From assembly GCA_004145795.1 (NCBI GenBank), contig SEIO01000004.1:62001-126000 (forward strand): 64,000 bases of DNA, read 5' to 3'. This stretch comes from Lentibacillus lipolyticus. GTDB lineage: Bacteria; Bacillota; Bacilli; Bacillales; Amphibacillaceae. Positions 35,271-45,436 of the stretch are shown in pieces; within the stretch, counting starts at the first letter, position 1; every line of letters starts with the position of its first letter. Both the position numbers and the translations under genes were made by a program. The notes beneath the pieces were generated by a model, which saw nothing but the letters and a program-made list of their open reading frames with translations, had not been told where the DNA came from and made no database searches.

Positions 35271-37478
35271 ATGAAAAAGAATAAAAGAACTCATTTTATC
35301 TCCAGTCTAATGATAGTATTGTTTTCCGGAATATTTTTGTTGATTGCTGGAAGATTTTTGTACATACAGGCAACAGGGGAAATTGATAACGTGTCATTGA
35401 AAAATTGGGCTGAAGAAAAACGTACGACTTCCTACACCCTTGATGCTCAGCGCGGAAAAATATACGGCAGGAACGGCATGGCGTTGGCATATGACCGTCC
35501 CGCTTATCGTATTCAGGCAATCGTTCGTGAATCGTTTACAACCAATCCTGAGGAACCAAAACATGTAACGAACCCGGAAAAAACAGCTGAAAAACTCGCC
35601 CCCTTGTTAGATGCGGAAAAAAGCTATTTGCTGGAGCGTATGAAGAAAGGGATAGAACAAGACCGCTTCCAAGTGGAGTTTGGCAGTGCCGGTAAAGAAA
35701 TATCCCAACAAACAAAAGAAAAGATTCAAGCCCTTGAACTGCCCGGAATTCGCTTTAAGGAAGAAGCAATCCGTTATTACCCGAATGGCAATTTTGCCGC
35801 ACACATTATCGGATATGCCAGAAAGCAAGACGAAACGATAACAGGAATGGCCGGTATTGAGCGGGAAATGAACAAAAAGCTTAGCGGAGAAAACGGTCAT
35901 ATTTCATATGAACGGGATCAATATGGTACAAAACTTCTGGATCCCAACGAAGTAATAAAAAAACCGGAGGATGGGAACGATATCCATTTAACCATTGATC
36001 AAAAGATACAGACCCTCCTTGAAGATGTCATGACCCAGGTAGAGGATGAGTACAACCCTGAAGGCATTGCTGCCGCTGTCATGAATCCCAAAACCGGTGA
36101 AGTGCTGGCGATGAGCAATCGACCAAGCTTTAACCCGAATGATCTGAAGGATGTGGAAAACTGGAATAACAATGTTGTATCCTCTCCGTTTGAACCGGGA
36201 TCAACGATGAAGATGTTCACCTGGGCGGCTGCTATTGAGGAAGGTGTTTACAATGGGAATGAATGGTTTCAATCTGGGACGTATAAAGTAAGTGACCGGG
36301 TTCGGCAAGTAAGAGACCACAACTACGGAAAAGGCTGGGGGTCGATTACTTTTGATGAAGGATTTGCCAGATCATCGAATGTGGCCGCGGCCAGACTTGT
36401 TTGGGAAAAGATTGGGACGGAAAAATACCTGAACTATTTAAAGGCATTCGACTTTGATGAAAAAACGGGGATTGATTTACCACGTGAGCGGAAGGGTAAA
36501 CTTGTTTATAACTACCCACGGGACAAAATCACGACAGCGTTTGGACAGGCCAGTACCGTTACCCCGATTCAGCAGATGAAGGCTGCTACTGCTATCGCAA
36601 ATGATGGAAAAATGATGAAGCCATATGTCATTTCAAAAATATCTGATCCTGACACCGGCAACGTTATTCGTGAGAAAACACCTGAAGTGGTAAGTAAGCC
36701 CATTTCACAAGATACATCTGACCATGTATTGAATTTGCTGGGAACGGTGGTTTCGTCGGAACATGGTACAGGGAAAGAATACAAGCTTGATGATTATTCG
36801 GTTGCCGGTAAAACCGGAACAGCACAAATCTATGAAAATGGTGGCTATCTAACTGGATATGGCAACTATATCTACTCTTTTCTTGGCATGGCACCAAAAG
36901 AAGATCCGAAGCTGATGATGTATGTGTCAGTCCAACAGCCCGATATTGAAGTGGGGGAAAGTGGATCGGCGCCGGTGGCATTTATTTTTAAAAATGTCAT
37001 GCAGAAGAGCCTGCACTATTTAGATATTGACCCAGATAAGGAAGCCGCTAGTCAAGTGCAGTCCATTGAGCTGCCAAAGCTAAAGGGAAAAAATGCTTCC
37101 CAGATCCAGCAAACCCTTGCAAAAAAGGGGCTGACGGTATCATTGATTGGCTCAGGGGATACCATTACAGCAGCAAGTGCTGAACATGGTGATCAACTGC
37201 TTGAAGGAGACCGGATCATTCTTCTGACGAGTGAGCCGATTATGCCGGATATAACAGGGTGGTCGAAGCGGGATGTATTGCAACTGGCCGGCCTGCTGAA
37301 CTTAAAATTAGAGATGATGGGAAGCGGCTACGTGACGAAACAGAGTATTGTCAAAGGAACACCTTTAAAAGAGAACGATTATTTGGGTGTTGAATTGGAA
37401 CCACCAGGATCTACGGAGAAGCAGCAGGAAGAGAATGAACAAACACCAACAGAAAATGGCAATGGGGCAGAACAATAA
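35271..37478 (+). CDS. pbpB: Penicillin-binding protein 2B, septal transpeptidase
   Basis: A 735-residue class B PBP, the septal peptidoglycan crosslinker that partners FtsW. There is an N-terminal anchor (about residues 9-30), then a dimerisation domain, then a transpeptidase with STMK (serine 311), SSN (368-370) and KTGTAQ (from 514). Two PASTA domains end the protein (about 600-715), followed by a Glu/Gln/Asn-rich tail. The ribosome binding site is AAGGCGG. A terminator separates it from spoVD. Confidence 0.94.
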   Translation: MKKNKRTHFISSLMIVLFSGIFLLIAGRFLYIQATGEIDNVSLKNWAEEKRTTSYTLDAQRGKIYGRNGMALAYDRPAYRIQAIVRESFTTNPEEPKHVTNPEKTAEKLAPLLDAEKSYLLERMKKGIEQDRFQVEFGSAGKEISQQTKEKIQALELPGIRFKEEAIRYYPNGNFAAHIIGYARKQDETITGMAGIEREMNKKLSGENGHISYERDQYGTKLLDPNEVIKKPEDGNDIHLTIDQKIQTLLEDVMTQVEDEYNPEGIAAAVMNPKTGEVLAMSNRPSFNPNDLKDVENWNNNVVSSPFEPGSTMKMFTWAAAIEEGVYNGNEWFQSGTYKVSDRVRQVRDHNYGKGWGSITFDEGFARSSNVAAARLVWEKIGTEKYLNYLKAFDFDEKTGIDLPRERKGKLVYNYPRDKITTAFGQASTVTPIQQMKAATAIANDGKMMKPYVISKISDPDTGNVIREKTPEVVSKPISQDTSDHVLNLLGTVVSSEHGTGKEYKLDDYSVAGKTGTAQIYENGGYLTGYGNYIYSFLGMAPKEDPKLMMYVSVQQPDIEVGESGSAPVAFIFKNVMQKSLHYLDIDPDKEAASQVQSIELPKLKGKNASQIQQTLAKKGLTVSLIGSGDTITAASAEHGDQLLEGDRIILLTSEPIMPDITGWSKRDVLQLAGLLNLKLEMMGSGYVTKQSIVKGTPLKENDYLGVELEPPGSTEKQQEENEQTPTENGNGAEQ

Positions 37479-37488
37479 TATCTATGGA

Positions 37489-37524
37489 GGCCACGTCATA
37501 TAAAAATCGGTGACGTGGCCGTTT
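37489..37524 (+). terminator. pbpB terminator
   Basis: Stem GGCCACGTCA/TGACGTGGCC followed by GTTTTG. Confidence 0.75.
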
Positions 37525-37621
37525 TGTGTTTGGAATGTTTGGAAGTTATGAAAATATTACTGTATAAGTTGAACGAAGGCAGGCGATAATCTTTTTTTGC
37601 TAAAGCCTGTTCATAACGTGT

Positions 37622-37649
37622 TCTAATCTGTTTTTCCAAAACATATAGT
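37622..37649 (+). promoter_or_regulatory. Candidate sigma-E promoter of spoVD
   Basis: TCTAATCT at 37622-37629 and CATATAGT at 37642-37649 with a 12-base spacer resemble the sigma-E -35 and the CATACAnT -10. spoVD is sigma-E dependent in B. subtilis, which supports the assignment. Confidence 0.45.
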
Positions 37650-37683
37650 GGATACAAGCCAGCCTATGAAAAGGGGATGGAGA

Positions 37684-39618
37684 ATGAAACGTGTATCTTC
37701 TGTCACTGTAAGAAAACGGATAATTATTGTTTTTCTTTGCGGTTTGTTTTTTTTCACTATCATTGACGCCAGATTAGGCTATGTGCAGTTTTGGATTGGT
37801 GACGAATTGATGAAATTGGCTGATGAATCCTGGAGCAGAGATATTACATTTGAACCGGAACGCGGTCAAATAGTGGACAGGCATGGGGAAGTGCTGGCCG
37901 AAAATGTGTCCGCTCCTTCCGTTATTGTTGTCCCAAGACAAATTAAAAAACCTCAGGAGACCGCTTCGAAGATGGCTGATATATTGAATATATCAGAGAA
38001 GAAAGCGTACGAATATGTCACAAGGGATGCTGTGTACACACGTGTTCACCCGGAAGGCAGAAAGATTTCCGAAAAACAGGAAGAAGCTTTTCAGACACTC
38101 AATCTGGATGGTGTTTACCTTGCCAAAGATTCCAAACGCCATTACCCATTCGGCGATTATCTCTCCCATGTACTCGGGTTTGCAGGTATTGACAATCAGG
38201 GCTTGATGGGGCTTGAACTGTTTTATAATGATAAATTAGATGGTGAGGAAGGCAGTCTGTCCTTTTATTCGGATGCAAAAGGACGGAAACTGGAACAGAT
38301 TGCTGATGAGTACAAATCGCCCGAAGACGGATTGAACTTGAAAACAACCATTGATTCCAAAGTTCAGACGATCATGGAACGGGAGCTCGACCTGGCTGAA
38401 AGCAAATATAATCCGGATAATGCACTGGCGATTGCAGTCGATCCTGATAATGGCGGCGTTTTAGGAATGGCAACAAGACCGAATTTTAACCCAGAAAATT
38501 ATCAGCAAGTTGATCCGGAAATATACAATCGTAATTTACCGATATGGAAAACATATGAACCGGGATCCACTTTTAAAATTATTACGTTGGCATCGGCCCT
38601 GGAAGAAGGAGTCGTGGATCTGCAAGAAGATGAATATAATGATGATGGTTCTATTTCGGTTGGCGGTACCCATCTGCACTGCTGGAAAAGCGGCGGTCAT
38701 GGAAATCAGACGTATCTGGAAGTTGTCCAGAACTCGTGTAACCCCGGCTTTGTTACATTAGGTGAAAAGCTAGGGAAAGAAAGGCTGTTCAGTTATATTG
38801 ATGAATTCGGTTTTGGAAAGAAGACAGGCATTGACTTACGGGGGGAAGGCAAAGGAATCCTGTTTGACGAGGAGAATGTCGGACCGGTCGAGCTTGGGAC
38901 GACATCATTCGGGCAAGGTGTTTCAGTAACGCCAATCCAGCAGGTGATGGCAGTTGCTGCGGCAATCAATGGCGGGAAACTATACGAACCACGCATAGCG
39001 AAAGAATGGATTGATCCGCAGACAGGGGAAACAGTGGACAAAATGAAACCGAACTTAAAAGAAAATGTTATTTCAAAAGAGACGTCCAAAAAAGTTCGTC
39101 GAGCGTTGGAAAGCGTTGTTGCCAAGGGAACCGGTCGTTCCGCCTATGTTGATGGTTACCGCGTCGGAGGGAAAACGGGTACCGCGCAAAAAGTCGGTCC
39201 GGACGGGAATTACCTGGCGAATAATCATATCCTTTCGTTCATTGGATTTGCCCCAGCAGATGATCCGGAAATCGTCGTGTACGTTGCTATTGACAACCCA
39301 AAGGCAGGAGCGCAGTTTGGCGGGGTTGTCGCAGCACCGATTGTGGGTACCATCATCCATGACAGTTTGCAGGTAATGGGTATAGAGCCAAGTAAAGGTG
39401 GTCTAGAGAAGGAGTATACATGGCCTGACAAACCAAAAGTCGAAGTACCAGATTTAATTGGAAAAACAAAAGAGGAATTGTCCAAATACTTGACGAATTT
39501 ATCTATTGAAACGAGCGGATCAGGAAAATATATCGTCAATCAGGCACCAAGCCCGGGTGCAAAAGTCGAACAAGGCAAAAAAATAAGAATTTATCTATCT
39601 GATAAAAATCCATCGTGA
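37684..39618 (+). CDS. spoVD: Stage V sporulation protein D, class B PBP
   Basis: A 644-residue class B PBP needed for spore cortex synthesis in the mother cell, partner of SpoVE. The N-terminal membrane helix (about residues 13-33) is followed by the transpeptidase domain with STFK (serine 295), SCN in QNSCNPGF, and KTGTAQ, then one C-terminal PASTA domain (about 585-642). The ATG at 37684 follows GGGGATGGAG; longer starts lack support. It is a paralogue of the preceding pbpB. Confidence 0.93.
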   Translation: MKRVSSVTVRKRIIIVFLCGLFFFTIIDARLGYVQFWIGDELMKLADESWSRDITFEPERGQIVDRHGEVLAENVSAPSVIVVPRQIKKPQETASKMADILNISEKKAYEYVTRDAVYTRVHPEGRKISEKQEEAFQTLNLDGVYLAKDSKRHYPFGDYLSHVLGFAGIDNQGLMGLELFYNDKLDGEEGSLSFYSDAKGRKLEQIADEYKSPEDGLNLKTTIDSKVQTIMERELDLAESKYNPDNALAIAVDPDNGGVLGMATRPNFNPENYQQVDPEIYNRNLPIWKTYEPGSTFKIITLASALEEGVVDLQEDEYNDDGSISVGGTHLHCWKSGGHGNQTYLEVVQNSCNPGFVTLGEKLGKERLFSYIDEFGFGKKTGIDLRGEGKGILFDEENVGPVELGTTSFGQGVSVTPIQQVMAVAAAINGGKLYEPRIAKEWIDPQTGETVDKMKPNLKENVISKETSKKVRRALESVVAKGTGRSAYVDGYRVGGKTGTAQKVGPDGNYLANNHILSFIGFAPADDPEIVVYVAIDNPKAGAQFGGVVAAPIVGTIIHDSLQVMGIEPSKGGLEKEYTWPDKPKVEVPDLIGKTKEELSKYLTNLSIETSGSGKYIVNQAPSPGAKVEQGKKIRIYLSDKNPS

Positions 39619-39683
39619 ATGAAGCGAATGTTTGCTATAATGAACAAAGGTTAACGTACTTTCCTCATTAATGAGTGGTAAGA

Positions 39684-39727
39684 CCCCCACACGAAACATT
39701 CGGGTAACGAAAAATGATAAGTGGGGG
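39684..39727. other. Long-loop hairpin after spoVD
   Basis: CCCCCAC (39684-39690) pairs with GTGGGGG (39721-39727) across a 30-base loop, followed by CAACTGTCCCATTC rather than a T-run. It may stabilise the spoVD mRNA end or be a repeat fragment. The 39619-40014 gap also holds an inverted-repeat element and a 15-base near-palindrome AGGGTGTCACACCCT at 39965. Confidence 0.4.
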
Positions 39728-39784
39728 CAACTGTCCCATTCAGGGAAGATAAAGAAAACCGCTTCTGACTGACGTTGAAATTTT

Positions 39785-39940
39785 TACTAACTCAACTTTC
39801 ACAGCCTGACTCATGCTGTTCCCGCAGGAGTCAGGCTGCCCTCCGCTCCAATCAAACATTGTAATAGCTATAACACCGGTAGAAAGCTAAGTAGCACATG
39901 TTTAAACTTAATTTTTTGGTGCAAAGGTTGAGTTACTAAC
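39785..39940. mobile_element. Short inverted-repeat element with truncated structured arm E
   Basis: The ends are imperfect inverted repeats: CTAACTCAACTTTCAC at the left and GTGCAAAGGTTGAGTTA at the right. Arm E at 39803-39848 (minus orientation) keeps the framework GCGGAGGGC and GACTCCTGCGGGAACAGC of the structured repeat, with stem AGCCTGAC/GTCAGGCT (39803-39810 with 39830-39837). The right end recurs at 53981-54015. A small non-autonomous element is inferred. Confidence 0.5.
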
Positions 39941-40014
39941 TGGTGATGATTCACAAAGAATAATAGGGTGTCACACCCTTCTGCAAGAGAAAAATGGAGA
40001 ATAGGATGTTTTAA

Positions 40015-41487
40015 ATGGAACTGAAAAGCTTACTTTCTGTTTTACCTTTTTATGATACTTCACAAACAATAACGGATATCGACATCAGCTATATTGAGGC
40101 CGACTCCAGAAAGGTGACAGCAGGAAGTCTGTTTGTATGTATGGAAGGATATACCGTTGATGGCCATGACTATATCGATCAGGCTATAGCGAACGGGGCG
40201 GTTGCAATTTTGGCGGAAAAAGATGTGCGTGCATCCATTCCGGTAATTCGTGTTTCAAACACATCACGAGCGGCGGCAGTTGTTGCCGCAGCTTTTTATG
40301 GTCATCCAACAAAACAGTTTCCGCTTATTGGTGTTACGGGAACCAATGGTAAAACAACGACGACCTATTTGCTGGAATCAATCCTAAACGAATGCAATCA
40401 GAAAACAGGGTTGATTGGAACCATCCAAATGAAAATCGGACAGGATACATACCCAGTACAAAACACGACACCTGATGCCTTGTTTTTGCAGAAAACATTT
40501 CAGCGCATGCATGCTGAACATGTTGATGCAGCGGTTATGGAAGTGTCATCACATGCGCTTGATTTAGGGCGTGTGCATGGCTGTGATTTTGATATTGCGG
40601 TTTTTACGAATTTATCACAGGATCACCTTGATTACCATAAGGATATGAATGATTACTTACATGCCAAGAGTCTTTTGTTTGCCCAGCTTGGCAATACTTA
40701 TGATGAAGCAGGAAAAAAGTACGCAGTCATTAATGATGACGACCCGGCCGGCGCTACCTTAAAAAAAAGCACTGCCCAGCACGTCATTACATATGGTTGT
40801 CAGCCGTCTGCAAAAGTAAGGGCAACCGACATCCAACTGGAAGTGACTAGAACGGCATTCACCATGGAGACGCCAGTTGGATCCATCCGAATAAACAGTA
40901 GTCTGATTGGAAAATTCAATATCTATAATATGCTGGCAGCAGGAGCAGCAGCAATATGTGCAGGTGTACCGCTATCTGTTATTCAGCACTCCCTGGGAAA
41001 CATGAAAGGGGTCAGCGGGAGGTTTGAACCTGTTGACGGCAGTGAAGATTATGCCGTTGTTGTTGATTACGCACATACACCAGATTCACTTGAAAATGTG
41101 CTGGAAACCATAAATGGATTTGCGGAGAACAATGTGTATGTTGTTGTTGGCTGTGGCGGTGACCGGGATAAAAAGAAGCGTCCGCTGATGGCATCTGTTG
41201 CCTTAAAGTATGCGGATCATGCCATTTTCACATCAGATAATCCGCGCACAGAGGATCCGGGGGCCATTTTAGCTGACATGACCCGCGAGCTGTCTGGTTC
41301 CGGCTATGAAGTGGTAGAAAACCGAAGAGATGCAATTGCGCATGCAGTTAATCTTGCTGAAAAAGGCGATATTGTATTGATTGCCGGAAAAGGACATGAA
41401 ACCTATCAGGAAATTGGCCACACCAGGTACGATTTTGACGACCGTGAAGTGGCCAAGGAAGCAATCAGGGCATCTGCTGAAAGTTAA
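40015..41487 (+). CDS. murE: UDP-MurNAc-tripeptide synthetase (meso-diaminopimelate adding)
   Basis: A 490-residue Mur ligase that adds meso-diaminopimelate to UDP-MurNAc-L-Ala-D-Glu. The ATP loop GVTGTNGKTTTTYLLESI (about residues 110-127) and a DNPRTEDP motif near residue 409 are visible. DNPR marks the diaminopimelate-specific class, so the wall should be of the meso-DAP type. The ribosome binding site is weak (GGAGAATAGG). Confidence 0.95.
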   Translation: MELKSLLSVLPFYDTSQTITDIDISYIEADSRKVTAGSLFVCMEGYTVDGHDYIDQAIANGAVAILAEKDVRASIPVIRVSNTSRAAAVVAAAFYGHPTKQFPLIGVTGTNGKTTTTYLLESILNECNQKTGLIGTIQMKIGQDTYPVQNTTPDALFLQKTFQRMHAEHVDAAVMEVSSHALDLGRVHGCDFDIAVFTNLSQDHLDYHKDMNDYLHAKSLLFAQLGNTYDEAGKKYAVINDDDPAGATLKKSTAQHVITYGCQPSAKVRATDIQLEVTRTAFTMETPVGSIRINSSLIGKFNIYNMLAAGAAAICAGVPLSVIQHSLGNMKGVSGRFEPVDGSEDYAVVVDYAHTPDSLENVLETINGFAENNVYVVVGCGGDRDKKKRPLMASVALKYADHAIFTSDNPRTEDPGAILADMTRELSGSGYEVVENRRDAIAHAVNLAEKGDIVLIAGKGHETYQEIGHTRYDFDDREVAKEAIRASAES

Positions 41488-41553
41488 ATGAAGCAGCAGC
41501 AATGCCTGTTCGCTCTGCCATGCTTATTGTTTGATTTTGAAGGAGAGGGAATT

Positions 41554-42927
41554 ATGCTATTTACCACTGAATGGCTCACGACGTTATTTACCAGTTACAG
41601 CGGCACGGTATCTGATCGAACTTCTATTTTCGAAGTAACGACAGACAGCCGCAAAAAAACACGCCGTTCCTTGTTTGTACCACTGGTTGGTGAGAAGTTT
41701 GACGGTCATGATTATATGAAGGATGCAATGGATAATGGCGCAGCAGCGGTGTTGTGGGAAGAAGGACGAAAGCTTCCGGATTCGCTGCCGTCCGACTTTC
41801 CGGTATTTTATGTCCCTGACACATTACAGGCATTGCAGCAGTTAGCAGCTGCTTATAGACAAGAGGTGAATCCGGTGGTTATAGGGGTTACCGGATCGAA
41901 TGGCAAAACGACGACAAAAGATATGATTGCTTCTGTTGTTGCAACTTCATACCGGACACACCACACGCAAGGCAATCTGAATAACCAAATTGGTGTGCCA
42001 CTCACGATTTTATCCATGCCAAAGGAAACAGAAGTGCTGGTTGTGGAAATGGGAATGAATCATGCTGGTGAGATTGAGATGTTGTCAGAAATGGCAAGGC
42101 CTGACTATGGTGTGATTACGAACATCGGTGAATCTCACATTGAATTCTTAGGTTCCCGGGAAGGGATTGCCGCTGCAAAGCTGGAAATAATAAAAGGTAT
42201 GCGGGGGAATGGGCCCTTAATCATTGATGGAGATGAAACGTTACTGCGGCATATATCCCAGCATGACCATGTCATTACATGCGGTTTTGAAGCAGTGAAT
42301 GATTTTGTTATAAGAGATGTGCGCATGACAAGAGAACATACCGAATTTCAGCTTAATCGCGAAGAAGAGATGTATTCGATACCACTGCTTGGCAGCCATC
42401 ATGCACTGAATGCTGCATTTGCTGTAGCAGTGGCCTCATTCTTAAAAATAGCTAAACACAACGTTAAACAGGCACTCCGGTCATTGGAATGGACGTCGAT
42501 GCGCTTTGAACTGTTGAATGGAAAAAATGGCTCGTCTGTTATTAGTGATGCCTATAATGCTTCGCCTACCTCCATGAAGGCGGCAATTAATGTGGTGAAG
42601 CAAATGGAAGGCTTTCAACGGAAAGTGCTTGTACTTGGTGACATGTTTGAACTTGGAAAAGATGCCAGAGCGCTTCACCGAACGGCTGTGGAGGATGTTG
42701 ACGAGACTATTGATGCTGTGTTGACGTTGGGAAGTCAGGCAGCCGACATGACAAAAGTAGTGAGTGAACAAAACCATTCAATTGATTCCAGGCATTTTGC
42801 TTCCAGAGAAGCGTTGCTCCGTGCTGTTGAGGCGTATGCAGAAGAGAGCACACTTATCCTGTTTAAAGCATCACGGGGGATGCAATTCGAGTCATTGGTT
42901 GACAGGGTTATAGATCCAACCCAATAA
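41554..42927 (+). CDS. murF: UDP-MurNAc-tripeptide--D-Ala-D-Ala ligase
   Basis: A 457-residue Mur ligase that adds D-Ala-D-Ala to complete UDP-MurNAc-pentapeptide. The ATP loop [15 protein letters not shown] (about residues 110-124) and ISDAYNASPTSMKAA (about 330) are typical of MurF. The ATG at 41554 follows AAGGAGAGGG; the frame extends 22 codons upstream without support. In B. subtilis murF lies elsewhere with ddl; here it is in the dcw cluster between murE and mraY. Confidence 0.94.
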   Translation: MLFTTEWLTTLFTSYSGTVSDRTSIFEVTTDSRKKTRRSLFVPLVGEKFDGHDYMKDAMDNGAAAVLWEEGRKLPDSLPSDFPVFYVPDTLQALQQLAAAYRQEVNPVVIGVTGSNGKTTTKDMIASVVATSYRTHHTQGNLNNQIGVPLTILSMPKETEVLVVEMGMNHAGEIEMLSEMARPDYGVITNIGESHIEFLGSREGIAAAKLEIIKGMRGNGPLIIDGDETLLRHISQHDHVITCGFEAVNDFVIRDVRMTREHTEFQLNREEEMYSIPLLGSHHALNAAFAVAVASFLKIAKHNVKQALRSLEWTSMRFELLNGKNGSSVISDAYNASPTSMKAAINVVKQMEGFQRKVLVLGDMFELGKDARALHRTAVEDVDETIDAVLTLGSQAADMTKVVSEQNHSIDSRHFASREALLRAVEAYAEESTLILFKASRGMQFESLVDRVIDPTQ

Positions 42928-42960
42928 TGATGGACGGTCATTGTAAGAGGAGGGGAAACA

Positions 42961-43947
42961 GTGAATATAATTGTATTAGTCATAACCATCGCCATAGCTT
43001 TTTTAATTACCGTCCTTCTGTCCCCAATTTTCATTCCATTCCTCAGACGTTTGAAGTTTGGACAAAGCATTCGGGATGAAGGTCCAAAGTCACATATGAA
43101 GAAGACGGGTACTCCGACAATGGGCGGAATTATGATTGTGGTCAGTGCAACGGCAACATCGCTGATCATGGTCAGTAAATATAGCGGCGGCTCCATTGGA
43201 TACGAACTTTGGCTGTTGCTTTTTGTTATGGTTGGCTATGGACTGCTGGGTTTTCTTGACGATTTCATTAAAGTTGCCATGAAGCGGAATCTTGGGCTGA
43301 CTTCAAAACAAAAAATGGCTGGGCAGATTTTGATTGCACTTGTATTTTATTATATTTTGTATTCCAATGATTTCGCGACGTATATTCACATACCAGGTAC
43401 ATCCGTACAGCTGGAACTTGGCTGGGGGTACGCACTGCTGATTATTTTTATGCTTGTTGGGGCATCTAATGCAGTGAATTTAACGGATGGACTTGATGGA
43501 TTGCTTGCGGGGACTGCTGCCATTGCATTTGGCGCGTTTGGTATTCTTGCATGGTATGGCTTTCCTCAAAATGAGGTAACCATCTTTGCATTGGCGACAG
43601 TCGGTGCTTTGCTCGGTTTTCTGGTCTTCAATGCCCACCCTGCTAAAGTGTTTATGGGGGATACTGGTTCGCTTGCACTTGGTGGAAGTATTGCCGCTGT
43701 GGCTATTTTGACAAAGCTTGAAATTATTTTAGTTATCATTGGCGGCGTGTTTGTTATAGAGACACTGTCTGTCATCATCCAGGTTATTTCATTTAAAACA
43801 ACAGGCAGAAGAATATTTAAAATGAGCCCGCTGCATCATCACTATGAATTGCTCGGATGGTCGGAATGGCGTGTGGTGACAACATTCTGGCTGATGGGAC
43901 TGATTTTTGCAGCGCTTGGTATATATATTGAGGTGTGGATAGCTTGA
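42961..43947 (+). CDS. mraY: Phospho-MurNAc-pentapeptide transferase
   Basis: A 328-residue membrane enzyme with ten helices that makes lipid I from UDP-MurNAc-pentapeptide and undecaprenyl phosphate. Conserved motifs are [10 protein letters not shown] (about residues 44-53), [18 protein letters not shown] and the HHHYE segment near residue 297. The start is a GTG at 42961 after AGGAGGGG. Its stop overlaps the murD start. Confidence 0.95.
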   Translation: MNIIVLVITIAIAFLITVLLSPIFIPFLRRLKFGQSIRDEGPKSHMKKTGTPTMGGIMIVVSATATSLIMVSKYSGGSIGYELWLLLFVMVGYGLLGFLDDFIKVAMKRNLGLTSKQKMAGQILIALVFYYILYSNDFATYIHIPGTSVQLELGWGYALLIIFMLVGASNAVNLTDGLDGLLAGTAAIAFGAFGILAWYGFPQNEVTIFALATVGALLGFLVFNAHPAKVFMGDTGSLALGGSIAAVAILTKLEIILVIIGGVFVIETLSVIIQVISFKTTGRRIFKMSPLHHHYELLGWSEWRVVTTFWLMGLIFAALGIYIEVWIA

Positions 43948-45290
43948 AGGAATTAACGAATTTCCCTTATAACGATGTGCTTGTTTTAGGACTGGCGAAA
44001 AGCGGGACGGCTGCTGCGAAGTTTTTGCTGGAAACCGGCAGAAAAGTCCGGGTGAATGACAAACAAGCAGCAGATGCCGGATTGGCTGATGAATTGCAGT
44101 CGCTTGGGGCCGAAATAATTACTGGTTCCCACCCACTATCCGTTCTCGATGATATGGACGTGATTATTAAAAATCCTGGTATACCATACGACAATCCAGT
44201 GCTGGCAGAAGCCACCAGACGTGATATACCGATCTTGACAGAAATTGAACTGGCCGGGATACTGGCAGATAATCATAGCATCGGCATTACCGGCTCCAAT
44301 GGTAAAACAACAACCACAACATTAATCACGGAAATGCTTCATAGAGGCAAGCAGCATGCAAAGGTTGCCGGCAACATCGGAGCCGTGGCAACAGAAGTGG
44401 CACAGACACTGGAGGAAAATGAGAAACTGGTTCTTGAGCTCTCATCGTTTCAATTAATGGGTGTCCAAACATTTAAGCCTAAAATTGCTGTTCTGTTAAA
44501 TATCTTCGAAGCACATCTTGATTATCATAAGACATTTGAAAATTATCGGCAGGCCAAGTGTAATATATTTGCTCGCCAGACGTCCGATGATTATCTCGTG
44601 TATAATGCAGATGACCCGGTTGTGCGAACGTCTGTTGATTCAGCAGCCTCTGTTAAAGTCCCGTTTTCTGCTGTCAGACGGATTGATAATGGGGCATGGG
44701 CTGATGAGACTGGCATCTACTTCTGCGGGGAAAAAATTGCTGATAAAAATGATATTCTCCTTGTTGGTCAACATAATTTGGAAAACGTTCTTGCAGCAGT
44801 CAGCGCTGCCAAATTAAGTGGTGCTGCAAATGAAGCTATACGTGATGTTCTCGAGACTTTTTCAGGTGTAAAGCACCGGCTTCAGCATGTCGCTACAATC
44901 AGGGGACGCATGTTCTATAATGATTCCAAAGCAACAAACATACTGGCGACACAAAAGGCTTTATCTGCATTTGATAAACCGGTGATTTTATTGGCAGGCG
45001 GTCTTGACCGGGGAAATGAATTTGACGATTTGAAGCCATATCTAAAACATGTGAAGCAGATTGTCCTGTTTGGCGAGACAAAAGAAAAACTGCAAAGAGT
45101 TGCGGCTGAAGCGGGAGTGCCGTTTATACAAATGGCAGAACACCTGAACGAAGCTGTCCGTCTTGCGTTCGATAGGTCAGAGAAGGAGGATATTATTTTA
45201 CTGTCTCCTGCCTGTGCAAGCTGGGACCAGTACCATACTTTTGAAGAAAGGGGAGACATGTTTGAACAAGCTGTGCATAGATTAGTATAG
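43944..45290 (+). CDS. murD: UDP-MurNAc-L-alanine--D-glutamate ligase
   Basis: A 448-residue cytoplasmic Mur ligase adding D-Glu. The ATP loop [15 protein letters not shown] lies at about residues 114-128, with [22 protein letters not shown] near 315. The start is taken as TTG at 43944, 8 bases after GAGGTG and overlapping the mraY stop by 4 bases, which suggests coupling. A GTG nine bases upstream is in frame but sits on that ribosome binding site. Confidence 0.94.
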   Translation: MKELTNFPYNDVLVLGLAKSGTAAAKFLLETGRKVRVNDKQAADAGLADELQSLGAEIITGSHPLSVLDDMDVIIKNPGIPYDNPVLAEATRRDIPILTEIELAGILADNHSIGITGSNGKTTTTTLITEMLHRGKQHAKVAGNIGAVATEVAQTLEENEKLVLELSSFQLMGVQTFKPKIAVLLNIFEAHLDYHKTFENYRQAKCNIFARQTSDDYLVYNADDPVVRTSVDSAASVKVPFSAVRRIDNGAWADETGIYFCGEKIADKNDILLVGQHNLENVLAAVSAAKLSGAANEAIRDVLETFSGVKHRLQHVATIRGRMFYNDSKATNILATQKALSAFDKPVILLAGGLDRGNEFDDLKPYLKHVKQIVLFGETKEKLQRVAAEAGVPFIQMAEHLNEAVRLAFDRSEKEDIILLSPACASWDQYHTFEERGDMFEQAVHRLV

Positions 45291-45436
45291 GGGCTTGTTT
45301 CAAACAGCAGCCGGTACGAATTAGATTGCATCGGTTATTGATAACTGACTTCAGGATCCGGACCGGCAGAGTTTACAATTGACATATTAGAGGAAACGAT
45401 GCCCCTATTCCAATAATCTGGAACGGGGTGTTTTTA

